In this document: positions 1 to 11,217 of the stretch, piece by piece
Numbering within the stretch: position 1 is the first letter of the stretch
Layout of the letters: every line of letters begins with the position of its first letter
NCBI GenBank assembly: GCA_963575745.1
Contig: CAUYUJ010002718.1
Location: forward strand, 1-64,000
Direction: 5' to 3'
From: Prorocentrum cordatum
Lineage: Eukaryota > Sar > Dinophyceae > Prorocentrales > Prorocentraceae
Length of the DNA: 64,000 nucleotides
Position numbers and translations under genes: made by a program
Notes under the pieces: generated by a model
Databases searched by the model: none
Told to the model about the DNA's origin: nothing
Seen by the model: only the letters and a program-made list of their open reading frames with translations

Positions 1-49
1 CTCCTCCTGCGCCTCCTCCTCCTCCTCCTCCTCCTCCTCCTCCTCCTCG
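1..49. repeat. (CCT)n trinucleotide tract
   Basis: Nearly uninterrupted CCT repeats at the window edge. The same motif recurs throughout the window. Confidence 0.9.
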
Positions 50-99
50 TCTAGTGAAGCTCAAGGAGACTTTCCCAGCCGTCAGATTTCATCATCTCG

Positions 100-1330
100 T
101 TGGCGACGTTTTTACTCCAGGCGCTCGGCACGGCCGACCACATGTTTGCCCACTTTCCCGAATCCATGATGGCCTTAGTCGGCGGGCTCCAGGAAACGCA
201 CCTCCTTGTGAACTGGGGTAAAGCTGGCTACCCTGCCCCATCTGGCGAGCTAGCTGCGCAGCTTAAATCGAAATGGAGTTTGCGCGAAGATGATCGCCTC
301 TCGGGTGCGCGCTGCCTGGGTACGGATGCCAACGTCGGCACGGTTCGCATAGTGTGTGGGGGGGGGGGCCAAGACAAAGGCATGGCAAATGCCAAGAGGG
401 CTGCAGCCAGAGTCCAGCAACCCACTGGCCATCGCTCGGACGCCCATTCCCTGTGTTTTTTTGTGGTTTCGTGCGTGTTTTTTCACCAAATGATCACGGT
501 AGCTCCTCGATGGTCGCCGCCCGAAAAAAACCGCACACGTCCGAGCGATGCCAAGCTCAGAGCTGCTGGAGCCAACTGCAGCACCATTCAGAGGAGCTCG
601 CCGACGGCGACGGCGGTGTGGGGGAGAGGGGCCACGGGTCTTTCGGATCATAAGCTGCACGGGCTGCGAGCTTCTGCTCTCCGTGCGGAGGGGCGCCTCC
701 CCATGGGTACCTCTGTGGGCCTCAGGCTCAGGGTCTCCCCCAAAGGCCTCCTTCAGGGACCCCATGGATCGTGCATGCTGTCGAAGTGGCCAAGCACTGG
801 TCGATCTTGGCTTTATCAGAGCTTACTTGGCGCGGTCCCACGCAAGCGTGTTGGGAAGCGGGTAGCGACCTCCTCGGCAAAGCCAAGACATGGGCTCAGT
901 GTTGACCCTGGACAGGTTGTGCTGCTTTGTATGGCCAGGGTAGGCATCAGTATGCCGTCTTCCTTTTTTCCAGTATGTTTCGTACTCCATGCTGGAATTC
1001 ACACCTGGCTTCATCGCTTCCAGAGTGCAGGAAGCCGCCTTGCTCGCGTCTGGCGCTCAGGCCCTTGGGAGGATGGAGGGCGGGTGGGTCTCGGCTCTTC
1101 ACTGGGGTCCCGTAGGCCATCTTCTGGACATGGCGGTCAACACGGTGCGGGCGCGGCCGCAAGGAACCCTCGCAGGAAACCTAACCCTGAGAACCCGTGC
1201 GCGAGTAGCACCTGAGGGGAAACCTGGAGCACCCTGGACGCAGCAGCTCCTTCAACGACTGCGGGAAGTCACCGCGCAGCGCGGAGAGCGAAGAAGCCCG
1301 AGACACCCTGACGAGAAGCACGTGGCTTCT
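100..1330 (+). other. Possible remnant of a LINE reverse-transcriptase region
   Basis: No complete gene is visible. A plus-strand frame at 100-350 contains GARCLGTDANVG. It resembles the 'LG-D--G' segment that follows the RT core in dinoflagellate non-LTR elements as I remember them. Further downstream (about 820-1200) the reading jumps between frames. The position just upstream of an RNase H domain in the same orientation supports one decayed retrotransposon. A 127-bp inverted-repeat element interrupts it at 427-553. No YxDD catalytic motif was seen, so this is inference from context. Confidence 0.25.
427..553. mobile_element. MITE-like element, CATCGCTCGGACG TIR family, copy 1
   Basis: It begins with CATCGCTCGGACG and ends with CGTCCGAGCGATG, giving 13-bp perfect terminal inverted repeats around about 100 bp. 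The same interior (GTGCGTGTTTTTT..CCAAATGATCA, then GCTCCTCGATGGTC) recurs at 14046-14170 and, inverted and truncated, at 42653-42716. There is no coding capacity. A small non-autonomous DNA transposon is the simplest reading; no clear target duplication is visible. Confidence 0.7.
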
Positions 1331-1370
1331 TGATGCGCGCCCCCACTGTAACATGTGGATGCCTCACCAC

Positions 1371-1410
1371 AAGGAGGAGGAGGAGGAGGAGAAGGAGGAG
1401 GAGGAGGAGG
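1371..1410. repeat. (GGA)n tract
   Basis: Short imperfect GGA repeat between the two halves of the retrotransposon remnant. Confidence 0.85.
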
Positions 1411-1664
1411 GAGCGACCCTTCGAGCACACCAAAGCCCAGCACGGGCGGCGCCCAGTGTGCGGGGTGCCAAGCGCTGCTCCCTCGCCTGTGCGAGTGCCC
1501 CTTGCGTCGCAGCGCACCGTCGTGACGAGTGCCCGCCGCGTGTGCGGCAAGCTGCACGCACCACGCTCGAGAAAAGGCCAGTCCACAAGGAATTGTCCAG
1601 TCGGTGCCTTTTACTCCCGTCTCCCGCCGGGTGCTTTCCTATCCAGGAGGCGAGTTTGCAGGAC

Positions 1665-2236
1665 CAGCTCATCTGGATGGGTGTCCCCGCAGGTTGGACG
1701 TTCTCTGGCAAAGCGTTTGCTGATGGGAGTGCGTTTGACTCTCGCTTTCCGGGGCTCTCCAGGGCTGGCTGGTCCATCGTCCAGATTGACCAAGATGGTC
1801 AATTCATTGCAGGTGCCTTCGGAGTGGTCCTCCTCAGCTAGGCGCCCAGACAGACGGCGCGTGATTGGAAGATCGAGCGTTTCAGGTTCTAGCAAAATTC
1901 TCGGAGTTGAACCCTGAGGATCCGCTCACGATTTACTCAGACTGTGCTGGCTCAATTGACTGCGCGTTGAATTCTGGCGTGGCTCTCGACTCCATGAATA
2001 GCAGAGGCCATGTTTGGGTTCGCTGGTGGGAGGGGATCGGCCAAACAGCTTCGGTTGTGAAGATCAAGAGTCACCGCGCCAGAGCCTCTGCCGTCAACTT
2101 CGAGGATTATTGGCTCATCCTTGGCAACCAGATGACAGACCGCTGGGCCAAAAAAGATCCTTTAAAGTGGTCGGTGCCCCCACAGCAGCTCGCATGTGTG
2201 CAAGGGATTGAGGTCGCAGCCATGACATCTCGAGGT
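1665..2236 (+). pseudogene. RNase H domain of a non-LTR retrotransposon, frameshifted
   Basis: RNase H degrades the RNA strand of RNA/DNA hybrids; LINE-type retrotransposons often carry it after the reverse transcriptase. All four acidic residues of the D-E-D-D site can be found: Asp in FADGSAF (codon at 1722), Glu in LEDRAFQ (about 1868), Asp in IYSDCAG (codon 1940) and Asp in GNQMTDRWAK (about 2136). A KIKSHRA segment fits the conserved basic/His loop. The first Asp is in a different frame from the rest: the upstream frame ends at a TAG at 1839-1841, and its sense continues as RQTARDW before shifting one base near 1867. It is therefore broken. The frame runs on into a (CCT)n tract after 2430. 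Confidence 0.7.
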
Positions 2237-2433
2237 GGCATGCGAGGGCCCAACAGCTTGTTTTGGACGGTGATTTCGTTGACTCGGAAAGCGTGGTTGA
2301 GACCTCGGACCCGTGCTTCGAGAATAATTCGGGGGACTGTGACAGGCTCGAGGAGGCTGCGAGGGAGGAGGGCGCCGAGCCCTTCGAGGGTGTGCGAGGG
2401 GTGGTCCTTGAGAGGGGGAAGGCCCCCAGCTCC

Positions 2434-2500
2434 ACTCCTCCTCCTCCTCCTCCTCCTCCTCCTCCTCCTCCTCCTCCTCCTCCTCCTCCTCCTTCCCCCT
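2434..2500. repeat. (CCT)n tract
   Basis: About 20 CCT units, read through by the open frame that follows the RNase H remnant. Confidence 0.9.
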
Positions 2501-4254
2501 GTGTCTCCTCCGCCTCCCCCCTGCTAGTGCGGGCACCTCTGAGGACTTCCTGAGTTTCTCCAGGGATGGGAGCAACTCTCCGGGGCTGCGCTCTCAGCGC
2601 TCCCGCCTGCGCCGAGTGCTCGCTCCCCGTCTCCCAGCGCGACTTGTGGACGTGCGAGGCCCGTCAGCTGACACGGTCGAGAACTGGACGCCTCGCTTCC
2701 CGTCCCTCGCGGCAGGCGCGTGGGAGGAGGAGCCAGGCATGGGTGTTGATCAGTCGGTCCCCGCTGTTGGATTTGGCACCAGGGTCCCTGGCACCCAGGA
2801 CTGGGCACGGCTTCAGATCCCCTTCGGATGTGGTGGCTTTACGGGAGTCCCTGGCTCCGAGAGGTGAGGAATTTGGCCCTGGAGGGCCTGCTGTTTGGCA
2901 GGCGTAGCTGAGCTCTTCGGACAGGGGGCCCTGCCCCATGCAGTCTCGACAGTCTCGACAGCCTCCGCCTCCTCCTCCCATTCTCCTCCTCCCATTCCTC
3001 CTCCTCCCATTCCTCCTCCTCCTCCTCCTCCTCCTCCTCCTCCTCGTCGACGTCGTCGTCGTCGTCGCCGTCGTCCTCGTCGTCCTCGTCGTCGTCGTCG
3101 TCCTCCTCCTCCTCCTCCTTCTCCTCCTCGTCCTCCTCCCTCGGGCTGGAGGTCTGCGGCGGGGGCAGTGCCAGACTTCGCGCGGCCGGCTCATGTTGCA
3201 CATGGCCACCTGGGCTGCACGTGCCGCCGTTGCGCTGCACGCGCCACCGCCGCTGCGCTGCACGCCGCCGCCGCAAGCCGTCGCCGCAGCCGCCGCACGC
3301 CACAGCCGCCGCCTGCCAAGTCTTGCCCTCGACCCCCGAGCGTCGAGGGGGCAAATTTGCGGCCGTCTTCGGCCCTTGCCGGGCCCCCTCTGGAGGCCTC
3401 CAGAGGCCAGGCCCTCCAGAGGCCTCCCAGGGATCAAGATTCAGGGCGGGAGCAGAACTTACCATCGCTGCCGCTGGCGTCGTCGTCCTCCTTCTCCTCG
3501 CCCTGACTCCTCCTCCTCCTCCTCCTCCTCCTCCTCCTCCTCCTCTTCCTCCTCCTCCTCCTCCTCCTCCTCCTCCTCCTCCTCCTTGTAGTCCTCCTCC
3601 TTGTGGTCCTCCTCCTTGTAGTCCTCCTCCTTGTAGTCCTCCTCCTCCTCCTACTCCTCCTCCTCCTCCTCTTCTTCCTCCTCCTCCTGCTCCCACTCCG
3701 CGAACATCGTTTCGCGGCAAGTGTGCGCAAGCCACCTACCAGGAGCAGCTGGGCGCCAGAGACGAGGGCCCTGCGGATGGTCGACCTGGCAAGCAGGGAG
3801 CGGAAAACTATCTGGGGAAGGCGCCGAATACACAACGTCCAACCCTGGTTCGGGCTGGAGACGTCTGCCAAACGACCGATGCATCACGCATCTCTCCACT
3901 CGCCGCCGGTCCGCTGCCTCCTCCCCCTCGGTCCTCCTCGGTCCTCCTCCTCTTCCTGTTCCCGCTCCTCCTCCTCTACCTCCTCCTCCTCCGTGTAGTC
4001 CTCCTCCAATATTTGGGCTTCTCTACTTGTCCCCCTTCTCCCATCGTTCCTCCCGCCCCTGATCTTTCTACTCGTCCTTGTCCTCGCCCTCACCACCCTC
4101 GTCCTGATCCTCCTCCTCCTCCTTGTCCATTTCCGTTCCTTGTGAATAACTCCTCCCTGTCGCACCCGGAAGCAGGTCGAAAGGGCGGGCTGGGCGTTTC
4201 GCCTTGCACTTCCTCACTGTTTACGACAAAGAAGCTCAAACCTTGGCAACAGTT
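2501..4254. repeat. Cluster of (CCT)n, (CGT)n and related tracts with GC-rich spacers
   Basis: Pyrimidine trinucleotide tracts lie at about 2967-3145 (CCT, then CGTCGT, then CCT), 3505-3700 (CCT with CCTTGTAGT variants in tandem at 3588-3645) and 3916-4135. The spacers, such as 3150-3500, are GC-rich. Long open frames here encode only E-, P-, L- or R-runs and are not credible proteins. Confidence 0.8.
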
Positions 4255-4545
4255 TCACACAGTTTCACACATTGGTCTCGCCTTCGCGCCGCGCACATTC
4301 GTTGTAGAAAAGTGCAAAGAATTTGACGGATGAGGGCGGACCGTTTTCAAAATGTGGCTCTCGTCTTAGCGCAACGCGCACTCGTTTTTCACATGTGCAA
4401 GAGCTTCACGGATTGAGGGTGGGTCGTTTTCGAAATATGGCTATCGCTTCAGCGCCGCGCGCATTCGTCTTAAACATCTGCAAGAGTTTCACGGATTGAG
4501 TGCGGTTAGTTTCAACATGTGGCTCTCGCCTTAGCGCCGCACACG
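4255..4545. repeat. Tandem repeat, about 82-bp period
   Basis: The phrase GGCTCTCGCCTTAGCGCCGC recurs near 4273, 4358, 4438 and 4520. It is followed each time by a CACATTCGT..AAACATGTGCAAGAGTTTCACGGATTGAGG-type segment. About three and a half diverged copies. Confidence 0.75.
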
Positions 4546-4594
4546 TTCGTCTGAAAGAATTGCAGCGGTTCCACATATTCCCATGGTCAACGTA

Positions 4595-4775
4595 CCAGAA
4601 ACGGTGTTTTGGAAAAGTTCAGGGTTGTGAGCGTGCAACAATTATGTTGACTCGCGGTGTTGAAGTCCCAAGAATGGCGTTCTGGTGCGATTCAGGATCG
4701 TCAAGACGCAACCGTCAGGTTGATCCGTGGCGTTGGAGTCCCGAGAATGGTGTTTTGGCATGATTCAGGGTCTTC
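4595..4775. repeat. Tandem repeat, about 73-bp period
   Basis: The motif AATGGYGTTYTGG..GATTCAGG recurs near 4601, 4673 and 4747, with TTGAAGTCCC/TTGGAGTCCC between. Two and a half copies. Confidence 0.65.
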
Positions 4776-4906
4776 AAACGGTTGTCTCCCAACGAAGCGC
4801 TTCCCTCAGTGGAAATGAACCGTTGTAGGGGGCCGATGAAATGGGGGCTTGGAGGGAGGGTTTCTTCCAACATCGTTGATGACTCTTGGGTTTACGCTGG
4901 TCCACC

Positions 4907-4990
4907 TCCTCCTCCTCCTCTTCCTCCTCCTCCTCCTCCTCCTCCTCCTCCTACCTCCTCCCTGGCTTCTTCTCCTCCCACCCGTCCTCG
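4907..4990. repeat. (CCT)n tract
   Basis: Imperfect CCT/CTT repeat continuing into a short C-rich stretch. Confidence 0.85.
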
Positions 4991-5237
4991 CCCTCCCCCC
5001 TCCTGAGGGTGGCAATGGAGGTATGATTGCCCCAGTACGAAGATTCCTCTTAAGCGTTCGGTTTCGACAAGTTGTCTCCTTCCTTATTGCCCCAGTATGG
5101 GTACACCATGATAGACAAAAGAACGTCGAGTGCAGAATGACACATATTCGATGACATCACTTGTTCAGTGTACAGAAGTGAAAAAAAAAAAGGCCTTGAG
5201 CCAAATATTTGGCATCGCCTCGATGACACGATCGCCA

Positions 5238-5500
5238 TCATAATTTGAATGATGCGATGAGGTACGAAACCTGCTTATAAACCACCGTCGCGTAGGCTCT
5301 AAGTGGACCGTCCTCGGGTCCCTTCGACACATATGTTGTGTTGTCAGGCCCCAAACCCACGAATCTCCTGGGGCGTTCTGCGTGACTCTTCCAGAGGGTA
5401 GAGAGAATCATTGAAACGCGCTGTATTTTCACGGGGAATTCGTCCTCGGAGGGCGCACCACAAAATTTATCAGAAGCCCTTCGTGCCTGCGCAGCAAGTG
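5238..5500 (-). CDS. Candidate exon of unknown function
   Basis: A minus-strand frame ending at 5238 encodes about 85 residues of balanced composition, including FPVKIQRVSMILSTLWK and GPDNTTYVSKGPEDG. This differs from the repeat-derived frames around it. Upstream (5500-6300) the same frame becomes alanine/proline/arginine-rich, so any true start or splice acceptor is not evident. I recognise no family. An overlapping minus frame at 5429-5677 looks equally plausible, which keeps confidence low. Confidence 0.2.
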
Positions 5501-6239
5501 CCAGCACGTGAGGAAGCGCCGTAAGAACGCATCGCCCAGGTTGAAGCCCAAGCTGCTGCCGAGGTTGGAAGCCCATCGCCCACGGCTGAGGGTTCGGACA
5601 GGCAAAAGAAGCAAAGGAGCAGCCCTCGTGCGGAACGCGGAACAGGAGACGCAGGGGCTTTTCTGGCCTCCGAGCATCGGAGCCCCTCCTCTGCGTCCCG
5701 AGCGGCTGCTGCCGGCGCCTTCGGTGCCGAGCTGGCGGCGGCGGCGTCCGCGGGCTGCGGCCCCGCCCCCAACTGCGGGGCGTCATGGGCCGACGCCGCG
5801 GCGGCATCTGCTGCCGCCGCCGGCGCCGCCTTGTCCTGCTGCCCGGGCCGCTGTCGCCGCCAGCGCCGCCGAGGCGGCCTGGGGCGCCGCCGCGGCCCTC
5901 TCGGGAGGCCGCGGCCCGCGGCGGCGGCGCCGCCGCGCAGCTCGGCGCCCAGCGGGCCGCCAGGGGAGGAGGAGGAGGAGGAGGAGGAGGCGGAGGAGGA
6001 GGAGGAGGCGCTCTCGTGGACATCCCCGGCAGCCTGCGCCAGACGCAGGTCAAGCACGGCCGCGGAACCTGCTGGCGACCATGGGGCCCACCCCAGAGAT
6101 CACCGGCACGCTGCACGAGCACCTGCAGCTCCTGTCCCCAAGGCGGGGGGGCCCAGGGCAGGGAGGAGCCTTTCGAGGAGGACGGGGTCGTCGGGGCGGC
6201 GGAGGTCGGCGACAAGAACGGGGAGGAGGCGGCACTCGT
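5501..6239. other. GC-rich stretch, no gene called
   Basis: Very GC-rich sequence with CGG/CCG-type runs and a short (GGA)n at 5968-6010. All six frames are largely open and give A/R/P/G-rich products, a sign of composition and not of coding. Confidence 0.5.
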
Positions 6240-7115
6240 GGAAGACGTGGCGGAGCCAGGACAGCTTGGAGCCCCTGCGCAAGCATCCTCGCCAGAGCAG
6301 CTTGGAGCGCCCACGCCAGCATCCTCGCCTGCGCAGCCAGGAACACTGACGACAGCCTCCTCGCTGGCACAGCTGTAAGCACCAAGGGCAGCATCATCGC
6401 CCGCGCAGCCGGGATCGCTGACGCCAGCATCGCGCCAGCACAGCCGAGAGCACCGACGCCAGGACTTTTGCCAGCGCAGCCAGGAGCAGCAGCACCGACG
6501 CCAGCATCCCCGCTGGCTCAGCCGAGAGCAACAGCGCCAGCAGTCTCGTCGGCACGGCCTGGATCACCAGCGCCTGCGTCCTCGCCTGCGCAGCAGGGAA
6601 TACCGACGCCAGCATTCTCACCAACGCAATGCGGATTAGCGACCCCGGCATCCTTGCCAGCTCATCCGGGAACTCCGTCGTCAGCTTCCTCGCCCATGCG
6701 CCTGGGAGCGCCGACGTCAGCCCTCTGCCAGCACAGTTGGGAGCACCGACGCCTGCATCGTTGCAGTGTGCGCGAGGAGTGCAGGATGATGCGGAGGAGG
6801 AGGAGGAGGAGGAGGACTCGCAGGAGATCGGCGACAAGATTAATGGCGTCACGTCTGGTCTCGCTTCGAGATCCATGTCAGAGCGCGCCCTGGGATCCCC
6901 TGGCGACGCACGCTCAGGGCCCCCCGTGGAGGTCGACAGGCGCGGATCACTGGCGCCAATATCTTCGCCAGCACCGCCAGGAGCACCCGCCAGCGTCCTC
7001 GCCTGCCCAGCCTGGAGCACCGACGCCAGCATCCTCACCAGCGCAGTGCGGATCAACGACCCCATCATCCTCGCCAACACTGCAGGGACCTCCGTCGTCA
7101 GCATCCTCGCCCGTA
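6240..7115. repeat. Minisatellite, about 36-bp period
   Basis: Repeats close to CCTGGAGCACCGACGCCAGC followed by ATCCTCGCCAGCGCAG, roughly twenty diverged units with interruptions. The break at 6780-6950 includes a short (GGA)n. In the plus frame a unit reads approximately GAPTPASSPAQP. The frame that carries this pattern changes between segments, with a stop at 6376-6378 in one of them. Either a decayed proline/serine-rich repeat protein or a non-coding satellite. Confidence 0.7.
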
Positions 7116-7499
7116 GAGGACCTGAGGTTGCCCACCCACCCCCGTCCCCGCCCCGGGTGCCTCCCAACCTCGTCGCCGCGCTGCGGACCCGCCCCGAAGA
7201 GCGTCTGTTTCCTGGCAGTGCAGGCGCGCCTGGTCCAGGGCGACGGGCTGTATGACGTGCTGGCGCCTCCAATGGGCCGGCGCTGCCTCAGAAGCGGGGG
7301 AGGTTGAGGAGGCCGCAGGCTCCGACGCTTGGGCGGCGGCAGCAACCTGCGACACGGGCGGCGCCCAGGAAGATGACGCGCTGCTCGACCTTGACCTCTA
7401 CGCTGTCTGGGCACACAGCGCGCTGCTCGACCGCGCGCAGCCCCAGCCCGGATTTTCCGCCAGCAGCGGTAGAACACGCTCTTTCGGACCTCGCGGACG
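7116..7499. other. GC-rich stretch, no gene called
   Basis: Unique-looking GC-rich sequence between two tandem repeat blocks; no recognisable protein or RNA. Confidence 0.4.
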
Positions 7500-8080
7500 T
7501 CAGGCCCTTCGGGATGCAGCGGGCCCAGCCTGGGCCTTGCTGATGCACCACGGGGTCAAGCGCGCACTGGCTCACATGTCTGCGCGACAATTCGTCGCAT
7601 CCCTGGCCTGGACAATGATGGGAGCGCCGGGCACCCGCGCGGCGGAACTGGCGGGTGCCATGGACCTTGTGCGAACCTCGATGGTGAGCCTCTCGGCGAC
7701 CCCGTCCCTCCGAGCCTGCGGGGCCTGGGCCCGCGTTGCCGCCAGGCCTGTCGGAGAGCAACGTGGTCAGCCCAGGCCATGCTGTGGAACCGCCGGCCCT
7801 GGCGTGCGCCGTCCACCTGTCTGCGCTGCAGCCAGTTGCATCCTTGGTATGAGTCAGGTCAAGTCCAGTCGAGGGGCCTATGGAGGCACCTCGCTCCGCA
7901 AGCGGAGCCGGAGGGCGGTAATGGAAATGACGACCTTGGCCCCCTTCGACTGCTGGGCCCCTCGGGAGGCAGCGCGGCCAGCCTGGGTCGTACCGCTGAA
8001 TCGGGGAGCCTGGCGGGCGCTCTTCCACCCGTCTGCGCGGCAGTCAGTCGCATCCCTGGTGGGCATGGCGAGCGCAGGGC
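7500..8080. repeat. Diverged tandem repeat, about 228-bp period, three copies
   Basis: The segment around CTGTCTGCGCGRCARTCRGT plus TGCATCCCTGG recurs near 7575-7612, 7820-7850 and 8027-8060. Each is preceded by AGCCTGGGYC..GGCGCGCRCTGG-type sequence. Confidence 0.6.
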
Positions 8081-8094
8081 GGCTCTAACGAGTC

Positions 8095-8295
8095 GGGGGA
8101 GGGGACGAACCTGGTGCCACTGCTCGTCCTGGAGAGCCCTCGTCGCCACGGCCGGATTCCTGGGGAGGCGGAGGATTTCGGGGAGGCGGAGGAGATCCTG
8201 GCACCGCTCATCGTCCTGGAGAGCCCTCGTTGCCACGGCCAGCCTTTGGGGGCGTCGAAGGAAGGGTAGATCCTGATACCGCTGCTCGTCCCGGA
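8095..8295. repeat. Tandem repeat, about 95-bp period
   Basis: GCTCGTCCTGGAGAGCCCTC followed by GTCGCCACGGCC recurs near 8120, 8210 and 8285, with a duplicated TTTCGGGGAGGCGGAGGA between copies. Confidence 0.6.
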
Positions 8296-8324
8296 GGGCC
8301 CTCGCCACCGCAGCCGGAAATCGG

Positions 8325-8875
8325 GCCCAGCAGCACGACCGTGAACAGCAGGACGGGCGCCAGCAGCGCCGTCGTGAGCAGGACGACGGACTCCAGCAGC
8401 ACGAGCGTGGGGGTCATGACGGATCCCAGCCGCAGCATCGTGAGCAGCACGACGGACCCCCACGTATCGATCGTGCGCAACATGACGGACTCCAGCAACA
8501 AAACCGCGAGCAGCCAGACGGACTCCAGCATCACGACCTTGAGCAGCGCGACGGACACCTGCAGCACCATCGTGAGCAGCGCGTTGGACTCCAGGTGCTC
8601 GGCCGTGACGCCACGGACTCCAACGGCACAACCGCGAACGACAGGACGGGCGCCAGCAACACCATCGCCGGCAGGACGACGGACTCCAGCAGCACGAGCA
8701 CGAGCAGCATGACGGAATCCAGCCGCAGCAGTGTGAGCAACACGACTGGCCCCAGCAGCTCGATCGCGCGCAGCATGGCGGACTCCAGCAGCACGAGTGG
8801 AGAGCAGCCAGACGGACTTCGGCATCGCGACCGTGAGCAGCCAGACGGACTTCAGCATCGCGACGACCGCGATGC
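8325..8875. repeat. Minisatellite, 33-bp period (11 codons)
   Basis: Units close to GTGAGCAGCACGACGGACTC plus CAGCAGCACGACC, about sixteen copies. In one plus frame to about 8600 they read as 11-residue Ser/Thr/Asp repeats such as VSSTTDPHVSI. After about 8610 the same repeat continues in another frame. The minus strand is open as well, as Leu/Val-rich repeats. Frame switching argues against a functional protein. Confidence 0.7.
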
Positions 8876-10094
8876 CGAGCCCGACGCGCCTGGCCCCGCC
8901 GCCACAGCTGGCGCCCAGCCCCGTACCCCTCCCGACGCTTCGACGCCTCTCAGACGGACGGCTCCCTCCCCGACGCCTTCCCGGACCCCCCCCACGCCCT
9001 GCCCACCGCCCCTTCCGACGCCCCCGCTCGCGCCCTGCCTGCCAGTCTGCGCGTTGCGTGGTGTCCGTCTTTGCGGTCCTCGACGTCAGCGGCTCAAGCC
9101 AGCGAGTGGGTCACCGCGGACACGTATCCGCACGTGAACCCTCCGCCCGATCCCGAAGAACCTCGCAGTTTCCCTGCGACGATGACCACGGGTAGCCCCG
9201 ACGCCGCTGGTAGTTTTAGCGCCGGCTCGCGAGGGGAAGCTCCTCAGCCCGCACGGCGCGAGCTCCTGCTACTCGTCAAGAAAACCTGGGCCGCGTTGCC
9301 AAACACCCGCGTCCAGTGGAACTCGTTCACCTCGGACTATAGGAAGCAGGGAAGGGGCGGGCGCGCCCTGAGGATGTCCCAACACGCGTCCTGCTCGATT
9401 TCCTGAGCTCGAAGGGCGCACTCGTGGCCCGGGTCCGGAGGATGGAGCGGTCTGGCATCGATTCTGTGCTCGGCGTGGAGGTAACACCTGCGACCCCAGG
9501 TTGGCACGATGCCACCTTTCTCCGACGCTTCCTCCACCAGTACGACATTTCTGTGAGCCACCCATACGCCGCTGCTCCAGGGGGCCCGGTCGCGTGGGCT
9601 CTAACCAACGCCTGGCCTACGACGACGACCCTGGCACGCAGTTCCCACAGGGCGTGTCACCGACCCATCTGGCTTGCAGACGCCCCCACTCTCCCCCCCA
9701 GCGCGTCGGTGCGGCAGCCCATTGGGGATCTCTGACTACGCGCCGCGTTCACTCCGTCTGCGGGCGTCCCGCGCTGTCGCCGCCCGCCCGTAGTGCAGCG
9801 CCCGCCTTGCCCGCCGCTGGTCGCCACTGGGCGTCGGCGCCTTGGGCCCCACCCCGGACGAGTGGAGCGCTCGCTGCCCGCCCGCCCCTGGGTTCTGCAG
9901 GCTGACCGCCGCCCCTGCCAGCAGCTCTTGCTGCTCCACTTGGGTGACACCGCCGTTGCGGCTCTCCCCTCGCTCTTGCCTCCCCTCAATTGGGAGCCCA
10001 CGCCCGTGCTCCACTTGCACTGGGCGCCGCCCTGCCCATGGCTGTGATGCGTGCGCTGGCCTTTGGGGTGGTTTTTGCTTCTCCGCCCCTGCCC
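8876..10094. other. No gene identified
   Basis: Moderately GC-rich unique sequence. Open frames of about 90-135 codons occur on both strands, but none shows a family motif or a spliced-leader fossil. Confidence 0.4.
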
Positions 10095-10274
10095 TTATGT
10101 CGGGCGTGCCCCCCTTCAGGGGGATTTTCGACGAAAAATAAAAGTACACCGAAAATACACCAAACAGGTGAACAAATATTCAAAAAATAGTCCCCAGACT
10201 ATTTTGTGACTATCTTCGGGGTATTTTTAACTTTTCGTCGAAAATCCCTCTGTAGGGGGACAGGCCCGACTTAA
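10095..10274. mobile_element. MITE-like element, TTA-GTCGGGC TIR family, copy 1
   Basis: About 40-bp inverted ends. The left arm reads TTATGTCGGGCGTGCC..CAGGGGGATTTTCGACGAAAA and the right arm is its complement ending GGCCCGACTTAA. The interior is AT-rich (AAATACACC, AATAGTCCCC). A half copy is at 45165-45235. It ends in TTA on both sides, so a TTA target duplication is possible. Confidence 0.75.
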
Positions 10275-10321
10275 CCCTGCCCGCCCCCTCCGCCTCTTCG
10301 CCCCTGCCCGGCCTGCACCGC

Positions 10322-10520
10322 CCGGCTCCTCCTCCTCCTCCTCCTCCTCCTCCTCCTCCTCCTCCTCCTCCTCCTCCTCCTCCCTCCTCCCTCCTCCTCC
10401 TCCTCCTCCTCCTCCCTCCTCCTCCTCCCTCCTCCTCCTCCTCCTCCTCCTCCTCCTCCTCCTCCGCCCCCTCCTCCTGCTCCTCCTCCTCCTCCTCCTC
10501 CTCCTCCTCAATCCTCCTCC
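10322..10520. repeat. (CCT)n tract, about 200 bp
   Basis: Polypyrimidine repeat with few interruptions; the purine strand is on the minus strand. Confidence 0.9.
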
Positions 10521-11137
10521 TCCTCCGAGCCTTCGTCCGCCTGCCGCCCGCCGCTCCCGCCCCCCCGCCTGCTGGGCCCTGCCCGCACTGCGACTGCTGG
10601 CCCCGCCCGCCCCTGGGTGCGCCCGCGACGCCGCCTCGCGCCGCTGCCAAGGGCTGCCCCGCAGCCTGGCCGTCCGTCGCGCTCCCAGCGGCGCCGCCGC
10701 GTGTGAGCGCCCCCCTCCCTCTTCCCTCCGCGGCCGTCCGCTTCTGCCCCTTCCCCCTCCTGCACGCGGGACAATTCGCAACCCCGCAGCCCAAACTTGC
10801 TACCCGCGCGAGCGGATCGCCTCTGCCGCGCCGCGACGGAAAAAGTGCGGGGCCCTGTGGGGAGCCAAGTGACGCATCAGAAAAAGCAGGGGGGCCATGA
10901 GATCCCCCCGTAATCATCACCCCCCACCTGGATGCCCCCGAAATGCGAATCGGATCGGGCCGGCTGGCACCGATGCCGAGTCGGATAGAGGTGGGCTCTG
11001 CCTGTGCCACGCCTGGTGCGCACCCCTTTTCTGCGTGCCGGGATGCGGGGCTGCGCCTCCACGAGCTTCTGGAGCGCGAAGATCCGGGGCTGCTTCACGA
11101 TCTCCAGCTCCTTTGCAAAGATCGGGTCGGACGAAAA
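10521..11137. other. No gene identified
   Basis: C-rich sequence, then about 200 bp of mixed sequence. The words GAATCGGATCGGGCCGGCTGG-like at 10945 are shared with 39486, so part of it belongs to a dispersed repeat. Confidence 0.4.
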
Positions 11138-11185
11138 GGGGAGGAGGAGGAGGAGGAGGAGGAGGAGGAGGAGGAGGAGAAGGAT

Positions 11186-11217
<32 letters not shown>

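Noticed and set aside
5195-5213. Possible leader fossil (TTTGGCTCAAG on the minus strand)
   Set aside because: Only the last 11 nt match, and a poly-T and no gene follow downstream; chance is likely enough.
8325-8875. Antifreeze-like 11-residue Ser/Thr repeat protein
   Set aside because: The period matches, but the reading frame changes mid-array and the helix-type Thr spacing is absent.
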